Notes under the pieces: generated by a model
Databases searched by the model: none
What the model was told of the DNA's origin: nothing
Seen by the model: the letters and a program-made list of their open reading frames with translations, nothing else
Made by a program: the position numbers and the translations under genes
NCBI RefSeq assembly: GCF_009789235.1
Contig: NZ_WSTB01000011.1
Span: 62,001 to 126,000, forward strand
Direction: 5' to 3'
DNA length: 64,000 nt
Source: Flavobacterium hydrocarbonoxydans
GTDB taxonomy: Bacteria > Bacteroidota > Bacteroidia > Flavobacteriales > Flavobacteriaceae
Shown here: piece by piece, positions 33,404 to 43,109 of the stretch
Layout of the letters: every line of letters starts with the position of its first letter
Numbering within the stretch: the stretch's first letter is position 1

Positions 33404-34195
33404 TTATTCTAAATCTTTTCCAATAGAATCTATTGAATCTTCTTTTTCTTCTACTCCTAAAATGGCATTATACATAGCATATTTTACCGAATATGTAATC
33501 GGAATTGTAAAAACAATACCAATACAACAGCCAATAAAACCAACCATCGAAGCCAGACCGGCAACTACAAACAAAAGAATAATGGTTATAGGTTGCTTGG
33601 TTACGATTACCGAACTTGATTTAATTGCGTCTAAAGCATTTAAATTTCCAAAAATAATTAATGGAATGGTTAGGGATGTGAAAAAGGCAATGGCAAGATT
33701 AATAATGCCATCAATAATAACAATTTCTAATAGATTAAAGACAATAGAAATTAATCCTGTAAGTAATGCGATAAGTAAAGAAGCAATAAAAAGCTGCGTA
33801 AAATAATGTGCTTTGTAATAGGTGAAAATTGTTGAAACATTAAATTCAATGTCTTTATCTGCACAATCTGCCATTTTTAAAAAACCAGCAGTAAACGGAC
33901 TTAAAATTGCTGTGGCAAATGCAATAACAATAGTGTATATAATTAAGGTGGAAGGCAAATAATCCTGGTCTTTTAAGCCATCGAAAAACTCTTTATTAAA
34001 ATGCTCAATTCCATATAATGAGATCAATATACCACCTCCGGCAAATGAAGCTAAAATTCCGAAGACTAACAAAATGAGCCCGGCATACAATGCAATTTTT
34101 TTATAATTTTCGAAAGCATGGTTAAAAACATTCGAAAAATCTAAGTCGTAACCGTGATTTTTAATGTCCTCGATTTGGTCTAATGTAGATTTCAT
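33404..34195 (-). CDS. Multi-pass membrane protein, unknown function
   Basis: The 263-residue protein has about six membrane helices (about 34-58, 86-108, 138-160, 166-190, 205-225, 232-250) and a soluble N-terminus. Glycine-rich motifs such as ASMVGFIGCCIGIVFTIPIT suggest close packing. Similar flavobacterial proteins have often been mislabelled as beta-carotene monooxygenases, but no such motif is present. It lies 76 bp upstream of the hybrid kinase gene in the same direction. Confidence 0.65.
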   Translation of the reverse strand: MKSTLDQIEDIKNHGYDLDFSNVFNHAFENYKKIALYAGLILLVFGILASFAGGGILISLYGIEHFNKEFFDGLKDQDYLPSTLIIYTIVIAFATAILSPFTAGFLKMADCADKDIEFNVSTIFTYYKAHYFTQLFIASLLIALLTGLISIVFNLLEIVIIDGIINLAIAFFTSLTIPLIIFGNLNALDAIKSSSVIVTKQPITIILLFVVAGLASMVGFIGCCIGIVFTIPITYSVKYAMYNAILGVEEKEDSIDSIGKDLE

Positions 34196-34313
34196 TTGGA
34201 GTAAAGTTATAGTATATACTTCTTAATTTAATTAAATAATAAGTCGTAAATATAATATTTTAAATCAATTCCGTATCAAAATCTATAAAATAGTACGAAA
34301 CGGCTTTATTGCC

Positions 34314-35642
34314 TTACATCCAGTCTAATAATCTTTTTATTGTAGGCAGTTTATCTTTGTAAGGTGCATATCGCATGGGCAAATCCAGCCAGTTTCCTTT
34401 TTTAACAACCCCTTTGTGATGCGAGAAAACATCAAAACTCAACTGTCCGTGATAGGCGCCAATGCCACTATGCCCAACTCCTCCAAACGGAAGTCTTTTG
34501 TTTGAAAAGTGAATGACCGTATCATTGATACAGCCTCCGCCAAATGAATAGTTTTTGATTAGTTTTTTAGCAAAAGTAGGATTATCACTAAAGATATAAA
34601 AGGCTAAAGGTTTTTCGTAACGTTTGATGATGTTCGCAATATCTCCCTCGGTTTCATAAGTAAGAATGGGTAATATTGGACCAAAAATTTCTTCCTGCAT
34701 TACTGGACTATCCAAATTGGGTTCTTCGATAAGTGTTGGAGCGATATAATGTGTTTCGGCATTCATTTCTCCCCCAAAAATAACTTTTTCGTTCTGAATC
34801 ATATTGGTGAGTCTCACCCAGTTTTTGGTATTGATAATACGGGCAAAATCTGGGGATTTGTCCATTTTTTTTCCGTATGATTTTGTGATTTCTTCCATTA
34901 GATACGTAATGAAATTAATCTTCATGTCTTTTTGAATCAAAATATAATCAGGAGCAATGCAAGTTTGTCCTGCATTGATGAATTTTCCCCAAACGATTCG
35001 TTTTGCCGCCAATTTTAAGTTGGCAGTTTCATCAATAAGACACGGATTTTTTCCGCCTAATTCTAATGTAACAGGTGTTAAATGCTCGGCAGCAGCCTTG
35101 GCTACGATTTTCCCAACGGCAACACTTCCGGTAAAAAAAATATAATCCCAGCGTTGTGCTAATAATTTATTTGAAACTTCGACACCGCCCTGAATGACTT
35201 CTACATGATTAACATGAAAAGCTTTTTCGATGATTTTTGCTATAATAGCGGAGGTGTTTGGTGCAAGCTCAGAAGGTTTTAGAACCACTTTATTTCCCGC
35301 AGCAACGGCAGCAATCAAAGGACAAAGCGCTAATTGAAAAGGATAATTCCAGGGTGAAATAACTAATACATTTCCGTAAGGCTCTTTGTAAATATAATCA
35401 GTAGAAGGAAAGTTGAGGATTGAGGGAAAAACGCGTTTTCGTCGGGCCCATTTATGAATGTTTTTGATGGTATCTTTCAGTTCCGAAATAACATAATTGG
35501 TTTCGGTTAAAACAGCTTCAAATTCAGGCTTTTTAAAATCATCGTATAAAGTTTTTACAATTAAATCTTCGCTTTTCTGAATATTATACAATAATTTTTT
35601 AAGCGTTTCTCTACGGTATCCGATGTCGTTTTTATAGTCCAT
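34314..35642 (-). CDS. Aldehyde dehydrogenase (class 3-like)
   Basis: The 442-residue protein has the NAD(P)-binding and active-site motifs: NYPFQL near 99, FTGSVAVGK (about 165-173), the Glu in LELGGKNPC (about 198-206) and the catalytic Cys in GQTCIAPDY. Late motifs include EEIFGPILP and GGVGHSGIG. The short form without an N-terminal extension resembles fatty-aldehyde and class 3 dehydrogenases that oxidise medium- and long-chain aldehydes. It is a single gene. Confidence 0.93.
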   Translation of the reverse strand: MDYKNDIGYRRETLKKLLYNIQKSEDLIVKTLYDDFKKPEFEAVLTETNYVISELKDTIKNIHKWARRKRVFPSILNFPSTDYIYKEPYGNVLVISPWNYPFQLALCPLIAAVAAGNKVVLKPSELAPNTSAIIAKIIEKAFHVNHVEVIQGGVEVSNKLLAQRWDYIFFTGSVAVGKIVAKAAAEHLTPVTLELGGKNPCLIDETANLKLAAKRIVWGKFINAGQTCIAPDYILIQKDMKINFITYLMEEITKSYGKKMDKSPDFARIINTKNWVRLTNMIQNEKVIFGGEMNAETHYIAPTLIEEPNLDSPVMQEEIFGPILPILTYETEGDIANIIKRYEKPLAFYIFSDNPTFAKKLIKNYSFGGGCINDTVIHFSNKRLPFGGVGHSGIGAYHGQLSFDVFSHHKGVVKKGNWLDLPMRYAPYKDKLPTIKRLLDWM

Positions 35643-35717
35643 TTTATAGCCAACTTGATTTTTGTCTATGCAAGTTAAATTATAAAAATTAAAATTTTAA
35701 CAATTAAATCATAAAAA

Positions 35718-36413
35718 TCACAAAGCATTCCAAATCGTTTCGTCTGGTGTAGGCGCTACAATGGTAATGTTTTCTTTGGAAACGGGATGAATAAAAGTCA
35801 ATTTTCTGGCATGCAGATGAATGCCTCCATCAGGATTGCTTCGGTCAAAACCATATTTCAAATCGCCTTTTATGGGAGAACCAATTGCAGATAATTGCGC
35901 ACGAATCTGGTGATGGCGGCCTGTGTGCAGATTGATTTCCAGTGCCACATAATTATGAAGTTCTTTAAAAACGGTATAATCCAAACTAGCAATTTTACTG
36001 TCTGGAACTTCTTTTATATGGGCTTTTGAAGTATTGTTTTTTTCGTTTCTTTTGAGGTAATGAACCAATTTGGCAGTTGTTTCCTGAGGTTTATTCTTCA
36101 CAACTGCCCAATAGGTTTTTTGTGTTTCGCGATTACTGAACATTTCGTTCATTCGCGTTAATGCTTTACTGGTTCTGGCAAAAACGACAATTCCGGTTGT
36201 GGGTCTGTCCAAACGGTGAATCACACCCAGAAAAACGTCGCCAGGTTTATTGTATTTGTCTTTAATGTATTCTTTTACAACATCAGACAACGGTTTATCA
36301 CCCGTTTTATCACCCTGTACAATATCGCCTACACGCTTGTTTACGACAATGATATGATTGTCTTCGTGTAAAACCTGAAGGTTCTTTTTATCTGAAATTA
36401 TTTTATTAGACAT
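35718..36413 (-). CDS. RluA-family RNA pseudouridine synthase
   Basis: The 231-residue protein has the catalytic motif GVIHRLDRPTTGIVVFARTS (about 62-81), whose Asp attacks uridine, and TGRHHQIRAQLS (about 170-181), both typical of RluA/RluC/RluD enzymes. There is no S4 domain, so it is a short member; the exact RNA position modified cannot be read from the sequence. It lies 345 bp after panB. Confidence 0.9.
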   Translation of the reverse strand: MSNKIISDKKNLQVLHEDNHIIVVNKRVGDIVQGDKTGDKPLSDVVKEYIKDKYNKPGDVFLGVIHRLDRPTTGIVVFARTSKALTRMNEMFSNRETQKTYWAVVKNKPQETTAKLVHYLKRNEKNNTSKAHIKEVPDSKIASLDYTVFKELHNYVALEINLHTGRHHQIRAQLSAIGSPIKGDLKYGFDRSNPDGGIHLHARKLTFIHPVSKENITIVAPTPDETIWNAL

Positions 36414-36540
36414 CTTAGATTGTTAGTGTGAAAGAGATTTGGCTAAAGCCCTTTTGATAAATTTAAAAATGTCCCCAGCTAAAGCTGGAGGCTATTCAAT
36501 TTAAAATTCTTATTTGCTTTGAACCTTTGTTTCAAAAAAA

Positions 36541-36758
36541 ACTTAGAATCTCCGCAACTCAGAACCTTAGTATCTTTAAAAAAAACCTTTGACCCTTTGT
36601 AGCTTTGACCCTTTGAACCTAAAAAAACTCAGAATATCAGCAACTTAGAACCTCAGTATCTTTAAAAAAAGCCTTTGAAACTTTGTAACTTTGATCCTTT
36701 GAAACTAAAAAAAACTCAGAATCTCCGCAACTTAGAACCTTAGAATCTTTAAAAAAAA
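36541..36758. repeat. Degenerate tandem repeat of about 86 bp downstream of panB
   Basis: Units beginning ACTYAGAATMTCMGCAACT start at 36541, 36627 and 36714 (the last partial). Each contains AGAACCTYAGWATCTTTAAA and CTTTGWAACTTTGA-type phrases. The array abuts the panB stop codon. No gene is seen from 36414 to 36758. Confidence 0.75.
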
Positions 36759-37577
36759 TTAATATTGCTCTTTTTCGTTCGGGAAATCACTAGACTTCAC
36801 ATCGGTTACGTACTGACCAATAGCACCTGTCATTTCCTGATATAAATTGAGATAACGGCGTAAAAATCTAGGGCTAAACTCGTTGTTCATTCCTAACATA
36901 TCGTGAATAACTAAAACTTGTCCGTCAACGCCGCCACCGGCACCAATTCCGATTACTGGAATCGAGATACTTTTAGCCACTTTTTCAGCAAGATGTGCTG
37001 GAATTTTTTCTAAAACAACCGCAAAACATCCCACTTTTTCAAGCATTTTAGCATCTTCCATTAGTTTTTCAGCTTCTTCATCTTCTTTGGCACGTACGCT
37101 GTAAGTTCCGAATTTATAGATAGATTGAGGCGTAAGACCCAAATGCCCCATTACTGGAATTCCGGCATTTAATATTTTTTTGATCGACTCTTTAATTTCT
37201 TTTCCGCCTTCCAGTTTCACTGCGTGACCACCGCTTTCTTTCATGATCCTGATCGCAGATCGCAATGCTTCTTTAGGGTCAGACTGGTAACTTCCAAAAG
37301 GCAAATCAACTACCACCAAAGCTCTTTCGATAGCGCGAACTACAGACGAAGCGTGGTAAATCATTTGATCTAAGGTAATAGGCAATGTTGTTTCGTGACC
37401 AGCCATCACATTTGAAGCTGAATCGCCTACTAAAATCACATCGACTCCAGCGGTATCCACAATTTTTGCCATGGTATAATCGTAAGCCGTCAGCATAGAG
37501 ATTTTCTCTCCATTGCTTTTCATTTCGATTAACGATTTTGTAGTGATTCTTTTATAATCTTTTTTTGCAACTGACAT
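36759..37577 (-). CDS. panB: 3-methyl-2-oxobutanoate hydroxymethyltransferase
   Basis: The 272-residue protein has ITTKSLIEMKSNGEKISMLT, DVILVGDSASNVMAGHETTL (Asp and Ser of the Mg and substrate site), VVDLPFGSYQ, AVKLEGG, GIPVMGHLGLTPQ and IPVIGIGAGGGVDGQVLVIHDMLG, covering the whole PanB fold. It adds a hydroxymethyl group from methylene-THF to alpha-ketoisovalerate in pantothenate synthesis. It is a single gene with full length. Confidence 0.97.
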   Translation of the reverse strand: MSVAKKDYKRITTKSLIEMKSNGEKISMLTAYDYTMAKIVDTAGVDVILVGDSASNVMAGHETTLPITLDQMIYHASSVVRAIERALVVVDLPFGSYQSDPKEALRSAIRIMKESGGHAVKLEGGKEIKESIKKILNAGIPVMGHLGLTPQSIYKFGTYSVRAKEDEEAEKLMEDAKMLEKVGCFAVVLEKIPAHLAEKVAKSISIPVIGIGAGGGVDGQVLVIHDMLGMNNEFSPRFLRRYLNLYQEMTGAIGQYVTDVKSSDFPNEKEQY

Positions 37578-37670
37578 TATAAGTGAGTTTTAAGTTTTTT
37601 TTGAATGGTTTTAAAAGTGAAATTTACTCTTAAAACGAAAATTTTGAATGCAAAATTACACAATATTATG

Positions 37671-39098
37671 CTAACAATCGGCCATATTTACGGCAATTGC
37701 TAATCCGCCTTCAGAGGTTTCTTTATATTTAGAATTCATATCTTTTGCGGTTTGCCACATCGTATTGATTACCTTATCCAAAGGCACTTTTGCGTTTTTA
37801 GAATCGGTTTCAAGAGCCAGTTCGGCTGCGTTTATGGCTTTTATGGCGCCCATTGTATTTCTTTCGATACAAGGAATCTGAACCAAACCGCCAATCGGGT
37901 CGCAGGTTAAACCAAGGTGATGTTCCATAGCAATTTCGGCAGCCATTAAAACCTGAGCTGGAGTTCCGCCCATCAATTCGCACAGTGCAGCAGCCGCCAT
38001 CGCAGACGAAACGCCAATTTCGGCCTGACAACCACCCATTGCAGCAGAAATGGTAGCGCCTTTTTTGAAGATACTTCCAATTTCGCCGGCTACCATCAAA
38101 AATTGTTTGATTTCTTTTTCGGTTGCATCATGGTTTTCAATTACCATATAATACATCAAAACAGCAGGAATTACACCCGCACTTCCATTCGTAGGAGCCG
38201 TAACTACACGGCCTAAAGATGCGTTTACTTCATTCACGGCAAGTGCAAAACAACTTACCCATTTTAAGATTTGGCGAAATTTAACCTCGGTTTTTCTAAT
38301 CTCTTCTAACCAGGTTTGTGGCGAATTATAATTGGATAAACCAATTAAATTCTGGTGCATATCAAAAGCTCTTCGGCGCACATTCAAACCACCCGGAAGA
38401 ATTCCTTCGGAGTGACAGCCAATGTACATACATTCGAGCATCGTGTTCCAGATACGCATTAATTCTGAATGAATTTCAGCTTCAGGACGCATCGATTTTT
38501 CGTTTTCATAAACGATTTCCGAAACCGATTTGTTCTGAGAAATGGTATATTCTAAAAGTTCAGCGGCATTTTGGATAGGGTAGGGAAAAGCACATTTTAT
38601 AGCTAATTTTTCCTTTGCATTGGTACGTTCTTCTTTCACCACAAATCCACCACCAATTGAGTAAAAAGTAGATTCGTACTCAGAACTATCGTTTTTAAAA
38701 GCAGTAAATTTTAGGCCATTGGCATGGAAAGGAAGAAACTCTTTATTGAAAACAATGTCCTGAAGAAAATAAAACGGAATCGTAACTTGATTAGCCAAAA
38801 TGATTTCGTTTGAAGTTTCGATATTTTTGATAATTCCCGCAATATTCTCAACCGGAATGTATTCAGGATCCTGACCGCTTAATCCTAACATAACAGATAA
38901 ATCGGTTGCGTGCCCTTTTCCTGTCAAGGAAAGTGAGCCATACAGATCGACTTTTACCCGTGTGATCTGATCTAAAATGGCTTCATTTTTTAATTCTTCT
39001 AAAAAACGTTCGGCAGCACGCCAGGGACCAAGAGTGTGCGAGCTTGAGGGCCCAACACCAATTTTAAGCATATCAAAAACAGAGATACATTCTTCCAT
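37671..39098 (-). CDS. sdaA: L-serine ammonia-lyase (iron-sulfur type)
   Basis: The 475-residue chain fuses both domains of serine dehydratase. The N-terminal domain has FDMLKIGVGPSSSHTLGPWRAA (about 8-29). The C-terminal domain has SEGILPGGLNVRRRA, APTNGSAGVIPAVL, GGCQAEIGVSSAMAAA and CDPIGGLVQIPCIERN, whose cysteines bind a 4Fe-4S cluster. It deaminates serine to pyruvate. Length fits the single-chain type. Confidence 0.96.
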   Translation of the reverse strand: MEECISVFDMLKIGVGPSSSHTLGPWRAAERFLEELKNEAILDQITRVKVDLYGSLSLTGKGHATDLSVMLGLSGQDPEYIPVENIAGIIKNIETSNEIILANQVTIPFYFLQDIVFNKEFLPFHANGLKFTAFKNDSSEYESTFYSIGGGFVVKEERTNAKEKLAIKCAFPYPIQNAAELLEYTISQNKSVSEIVYENEKSMRPEAEIHSELMRIWNTMLECMYIGCHSEGILPGGLNVRRRAFDMHQNLIGLSNYNSPQTWLEEIRKTEVKFRQILKWVSCFALAVNEVNASLGRVVTAPTNGSAGVIPAVLMYYMVIENHDATEKEIKQFLMVAGEIGSIFKKGATISAAMGGCQAEIGVSSAMAAAALCELMGGTPAQVLMAAEIAMEHHLGLTCDPIGGLVQIPCIERNTMGAIKAINAAELALETDSKNAKVPLDKVINTMWQTAKDMNSKYKETSEGGLAIAVNMADC

Positions 39099-39418
39099 TG
39101 TTCAATTTTTATTAAGACAAAGATAATTGAATAATGCAACGAAAATGTTATTCGAATGGTAAATCTTGCGTATTTGTTAAAATAAATATTGAATTTTAAT
39201 AATTTGATAACGAAATAATTTTTGTTACATAATAAAGGCCAAGCGTAAAGAGTTAAGGTTTTTTAGGTATTTTTGTAAAAGAACAGTTTGCTGGAATAAA
39301 ACCGATTTTTAGTTTAAAAAAGATAAAATCGAAGTAAACTAAATTTTTAGGTATTTCGTTATAATGGAGAAAAGTTTTTTCGAAAATTTGAATACCACAA
39401 AGAAGATAAAAATACACT
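39099..39418. promoter_or_regulatory. Divergent promoter region of sdaA and the antiporter gene
   Basis: No gene is seen in this 320-bp stretch. A TATTTTTG box lies on the forward strand at 39268-39275 without a clear -33 box. No operator dyad was noticed. Confidence 0.35.
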
Positions 39419-41566
39419 ATGATAGAATTTTTCAAGCATTTATTACACGAATTCGAATTACCTCTTAGCAACCCAGTATTGATTTTCTCATTGATACTTT
39501 TCATTATTCTCTTGTCCCCAATTTTACTAAAGAAAATCAATATTCCAGGCATTATTGGTTTAATTATTTCCGGTGTTGTAATTGGTCCTCACGGATTGAA
39601 TATTCTGGAAAAAAACTCAGCAGTCGATTTATTTTCTACCATCGGCTTACTTTACATCATGTTTATTGCAGGTCTGGAATTGGATATGAATGAGTTTAAA
39701 GCCAACCGAAATAAAAGTTTATTGTTTGGATTTTTTACTTTCATTTTACCGCTTACCATTGGTTTTCCAGTATGTTATTATTTATTACAATACGATTTTA
39801 ATGCCAGTTTTTTAACCGCAAGTATGTTTGCTACACACACTTTGGTAGCGTATCCAATTGTGAGTAAACTAGGAATTGCTAAAAATCAGGCGGTGGCCAT
39901 AACAGTAGGAGGAACGATTCTTACCGATACAGCCGTTTTGATCATTCTGGCCGTTATTATGGGAAGTAATCAGGGAAATCTAAATCAGGCTTTTTGGATT
40001 AAACTGACGGTTTCTCTAGCTATTTTTTCAGCGATTATGTTTCTTTTGATTCCGAGAATAGCCAAATGGTTTTTCAAGAAATTAGAAAGTGAGAAACACG
40101 CGCATTATATTTTTGTGCTTTCGGTGGTTTTCTTCGCCGCCTTTTTGGCCGAAGTAGCAGGAGTAGAACCCATTATTGGAGCGTTCGTTGCAGGTTTGGC
40201 ATTAAATCCTTTAATTCCGCATTCATCAGCTTTAATGAACAGAATTGAGTTTATCGGAAACTCTTTGTTCATTCCGTTTTTCCTGATTTCTGTTGGAATG
40301 CTGGTTGATTTGAAAGTAGTTTTGAGCGGTACTACCGCTTTGATAGTTGCCGGAACTTTGAGTGTTGTGGCTATTTTCGGAAAATGGTTTGCTGCTTTTA
40401 TTACGCAAATTGTTTTTAAATACAGTAAAACCGAAAGACAGCTTATTTTTGGTTTAAGCAGTTCGCATGCCGCTGCAACCCTGGCTATTATTTTGGTTGG
40501 ATTTAAAGCTAAAATATTAGATGAAAACATTTTAAACGGAACGATTATTCTAATTTTGATTACCTGTATTGTGGCTTCGTTTGTAACTGAAAAAGCCGCT
40601 AAAAAGATTGCGATTTGCGAAGAAGAAGTGTCATTGAGCGATGCAGATAAAGAAGATATTTTAGACGAACATATTTTGATTCCGTTAGCGAAAACCTCTT
40701 CAACCGAAAGTTTATTAGATTTTGCTTTTTTAATTAAAGAAAAAAAATCATCTAATCCAGTGACTTTATTGACGGTTGTACCCAATAATGATGCAGCTGA
40801 AATTAATATTAGAAAATATCGAAAAGCACTGGATAAATTCATCATTCAGGGCTCAGCTTCCGAAATAAAAATCAATACAATCGCCAGAATTGACCACAAT
40901 CCTGCGAGCGGAATCGCAAGAACGGCCAAAGAAATCATGTCGGATATTGTGATTATTGGATGGCCAAGAAAAACAGGTTTCTTAGATAAAATCTTTGGAG
41001 AAAATGTAGATTCGATCATTAATAACGTCGATAAAAGTTTGTTTATCTGCCGATTCGAAAAAACATTTATCGAAGAAAAAAGATTAGTTTTTATCTGTCC
41101 GCCATTTTCGGAAAGAGGAATTGGTTTTCATGTTTTGATGCAAAAAATGGCAAGATTGTCACAAGAATTAAGTATTCCGATTGTGATTTATGCCGAATAT
41201 AAAACACATCAGGCGATTCAGCAAATCGCAAACAATTTGAAAGTAAATGCAAAATTAGGTTTCAAAAGCATCCTGGATTGGGAAGATTTTGATGCCATTT
41301 CAGACGAAATTAAACCAACCGATTTGATTGTTTTCAATTTATCCAGAAAAGGTTCCATTTCGTATCAGTCTATATTTGATAAACTGCCTCAAAAATTTGA
41401 AAAATCTTTTGCTACTAACAATCTTATTTTGGTTTATCCACAAGACGACAACAAAGTGACTTCTATGGATGCTTACGAAGATTTTACGGCAACACCGCTT
41501 ACCAAAGGTATTGAAGCTATTGAGCAAATTGGTAGAGGTTTAGGGAATATTTTGAAGAAGGGGTAA
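39419..41566 (+). CDS. CPA2-family cation/proton antiporter with USP-like C-terminal domain
   Basis: The 715-residue protein has about 12 to 13 membrane helices (residues 15-395), with IPGIIGLIISGVVIGPHGLN, TILTDTAVLIILAVIMG (paired acidic site) and GVEPIIGAFVAGLALNPLIP, as in KefB/NapA-like exchangers. The cytoplasmic tail (about 415-700) has two Rossmann-like regions with features of the universal stress protein (USP) family, including HILIPLAK and a second half starting KRLVFICPPFSERGIG. It exchanges Na+ or K+ for protons; the tail may sense nucleotides. Confidence 0.88.
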   Translation: MIEFFKHLLHEFELPLSNPVLIFSLILFIILLSPILLKKINIPGIIGLIISGVVIGPHGLNILEKNSAVDLFSTIGLLYIMFIAGLELDMNEFKANRNKSLLFGFFTFILPLTIGFPVCYYLLQYDFNASFLTASMFATHTLVAYPIVSKLGIAKNQAVAITVGGTILTDTAVLIILAVIMGSNQGNLNQAFWIKLTVSLAIFSAIMFLLIPRIAKWFFKKLESEKHAHYIFVLSVVFFAAFLAEVAGVEPIIGAFVAGLALNPLIPHSSALMNRIEFIGNSLFIPFFLISVGMLVDLKVVLSGTTALIVAGTLSVVAIFGKWFAAFITQIVFKYSKTERQLIFGLSSSHAAATLAIILVGFKAKILDENILNGTIILILITCIVASFVTEKAAKKIAICEEEVSLSDADKEDILDEHILIPLAKTSSTESLLDFAFLIKEKKSSNPVTLLTVVPNNDAAEINIRKYRKALDKFIIQGSASEIKINTIARIDHNPASGIARTAKEIMSDIVIIGWPRKTGFLDKIFGENVDSIINNVDKSLFICRFEKTFIEEKRLVFICPPFSERGIGFHVLMQKMARLSQELSIPIVIYAEYKTHQAIQQIANNLKVNAKLGFKSILDWEDFDAISDEIKPTDLIVFNLSRKGSISYQSIFDKLPQKFEKSFATNNLILVYPQDDNKVTSMDAYEDFTATPLTKGIEAIEQIGRGLGNILKKG

Positions 41567-41603
41567 AAAATATTACTTTAAAAAGTAGTTTATAAATAGC
41601 AAG

Positions 41604-42032
41604 ATGACAGAACATTTAGAAGAGATTGTTAAAAAATACAGTTTTCCAAAAAGAGCTATAAATGCTTCAGTTGAAATTGCAGAAATTGAATCTTATTCAA
41701 AGTTAAAACTTCCCAAAGACTATGTTTTTTTTCTCGAAAACTATTTCGGTATTGATCAATTTATTGGTTTTGAATTTATAAAACTTTGGAATTTAGAGGA
41801 AATTATTGAATTCAATAAAAATTATAATATCATTGAACAATTACCTCATACTATTGGAATTGGATCAAATGGAAGCGGAGAATTCATCGGAATTAAATTC
41901 GACCAAGATGAAAATATCAAAATAATACTTTCTCCTTTTATTGATTTAGATAGTAAATATAATATTGAAATCGGGACATCTTTTACAGATTTTCTTGTCC
42001 GTCTTGACAATGGAATTGATTGGTTCCCTTGA
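41604..42032 (+). CDS. SMI1/KNR4 (SUKH) family protein
   Basis: The 142-residue protein has the SUKH layout: a helical start, EIESYSKLKLPKDYVFFLENYFG (about 28-50), an LWNLEEIIEFN segment and an acidic loop IGSNGSGEFIGIKF, then SFTDFLVRLDNG. SUKH proteins are often immunity proteins against polymorphic toxins. No toxin gene lies next to it, so it may be a solitary immunity gene or serve another function. Confidence 0.8.
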   Translation: MTEHLEEIVKKYSFPKRAINASVEIAEIESYSKLKLPKDYVFFLENYFGIDQFIGFEFIKLWNLEEIIEFNKNYNIIEQLPHTIGIGSNGSGEFIGIKFDQDENIKIILSPFIDLDSKYNIEIGTSFTDFLVRLDNGIDWFP

Positions 42033-42061
42033 TTTTAAATCAAAATTTTTAATTCTATAAA

Positions 42062-42424
42062 ATGAAAAACAAAGCAAAATCAATAAGACCCTTCATAGGT
42101 TCCAAAAATTTCGAAATCTCCAGAAGTTTCTATCGGGATTTAGGTTTTCAAGAAACGGTTTTAGCACCTAATTTGTCTGTTTTTAAAACCAATGAAATTG
42201 CCTTTTATCTGCAGGATGCTTACGTGAAAGACTGGATAGATAATACTATGATTTTTGTAGAAGTGGAGGACGCGAAACGTTATTATGATGAATTGCAGGA
42301 GCTGAATCTTTTTGCTAAATATGAAAATGTAAAACTTATTCCGGTACGTGAACTCGATTGGGGAAGCGAATGTTTCCTGCACGATCCATCAGGGATTTTG
42401 TGGCATTTTGGAACTTTTAAATGA
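42062..42424 (+). CDS. VOC (glyoxalase/bleomycin-resistance-like) family protein
   Basis: The 120-residue protein has KSIRPFIGSKNFEISRSFYRDLGF and ends WGSECFLHDPSGILWHFGTF, the typical beta-alpha-beta-beta-beta frame of the VOC superfamily. The late segment holds the usual metal or ligand positions. The substrate is unknown. It follows the SUKH gene by 29 bp. Confidence 0.8.
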   Translation: MKNKAKSIRPFIGSKNFEISRSFYRDLGFQETVLAPNLSVFKTNEIAFYLQDAYVKDWIDNTMIFVEVEDAKRYYDELQELNLFAKYENVKLIPVRELDWGSECFLHDPSGILWHFGTFK

Positions 42425-42425
42425 T

Positions 42426-43109
42426 TTACCTCAAATGAAAGTCACATAAATCGATTGTTTTTGTTTCTCTCTGATACCAATCATTATAAACCAATTCCAG
42501 TTTCTCAACATCAAATTTTCCAAAATCATAATCACGATATTCTTCCATAATTTCAATTAATTTCTTCGAATTTTGTAGTTTTTCCTGAAATCGCATTACA
42601 GTTGAATGTGCTGCTGAAATACTATATCGGCTATCAATACTTTGCTTTAAATCGGAGTTTTTAAAATTTTCACGAAGGGTATTTCGCAAATTATTCAGCG
42701 TTTCATCAGGTAGAAAACCCTGAATCATAATAGCTGAAGGAGAAGCAGTAACGCCGCGAAATTCGATTTTTATTTTACCTAAATCCGTTAAACTTTGATT
42801 AATAACCGTAATATAATCTTCGACATTAATTTGATCCAAAGTAAATCCTTCATAACACGAAATAATACCCAATACCGTAATATGAATATCAGAATCTGGA
42901 TAATAATATTGGGAAGATTCCACTTTTTTCAATTCGTTTAAAAAAGCCTGAATTTCAGCTTTAATTTTTTGGTCTGGGCGAATAATTAATGTTAGTCCAA
43001 AACGATTATCCTGTCTGTTTTTGATTTCTAAATCTAAGGCGTATTCTTCGGCTAAAATTAATTTAGCAGCATTGTGATAGAGTTGATTGTAATGTTCAGC
43101 GAGATTCAT
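42426..43109 (-). CDS. 2H phosphoesterase / 2'-5' RNA ligase-like protein
   Basis: The 227-residue protein contains two His-x-Thr/Ser-x motifs: DIHITVLGI (about 76-84) and AAHSTVMRF (about 167-175). This is the hallmark of the 2H phosphoesterases (LigT, ThpR, cyclic phosphodiesterases), which act on 2',3'-cyclic or 2'-5' phosphate bonds in RNA or nucleotides. It abuts the DUF1801 gene without a gap and may share its transcript. Confidence 0.75.
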   Translation of the reverse strand: MNLAEHYNQLYHNAAKLILAEEYALDLEIKNRQDNRFGLTLIIRPDQKIKAEIQAFLNELKKVESSQYYYPDSDIHITVLGIISCYEGFTLDQINVEDYITVINQSLTDLGKIKIEFRGVTASPSAIMIQGFLPDETLNNLRNTLRENFKNSDLKQSIDSRYSISAAHSTVMRFQEKLQNSKKLIEIMEEYRDYDFGKFDVEKLELVYNDWYQRETKTIDLCDFHLR

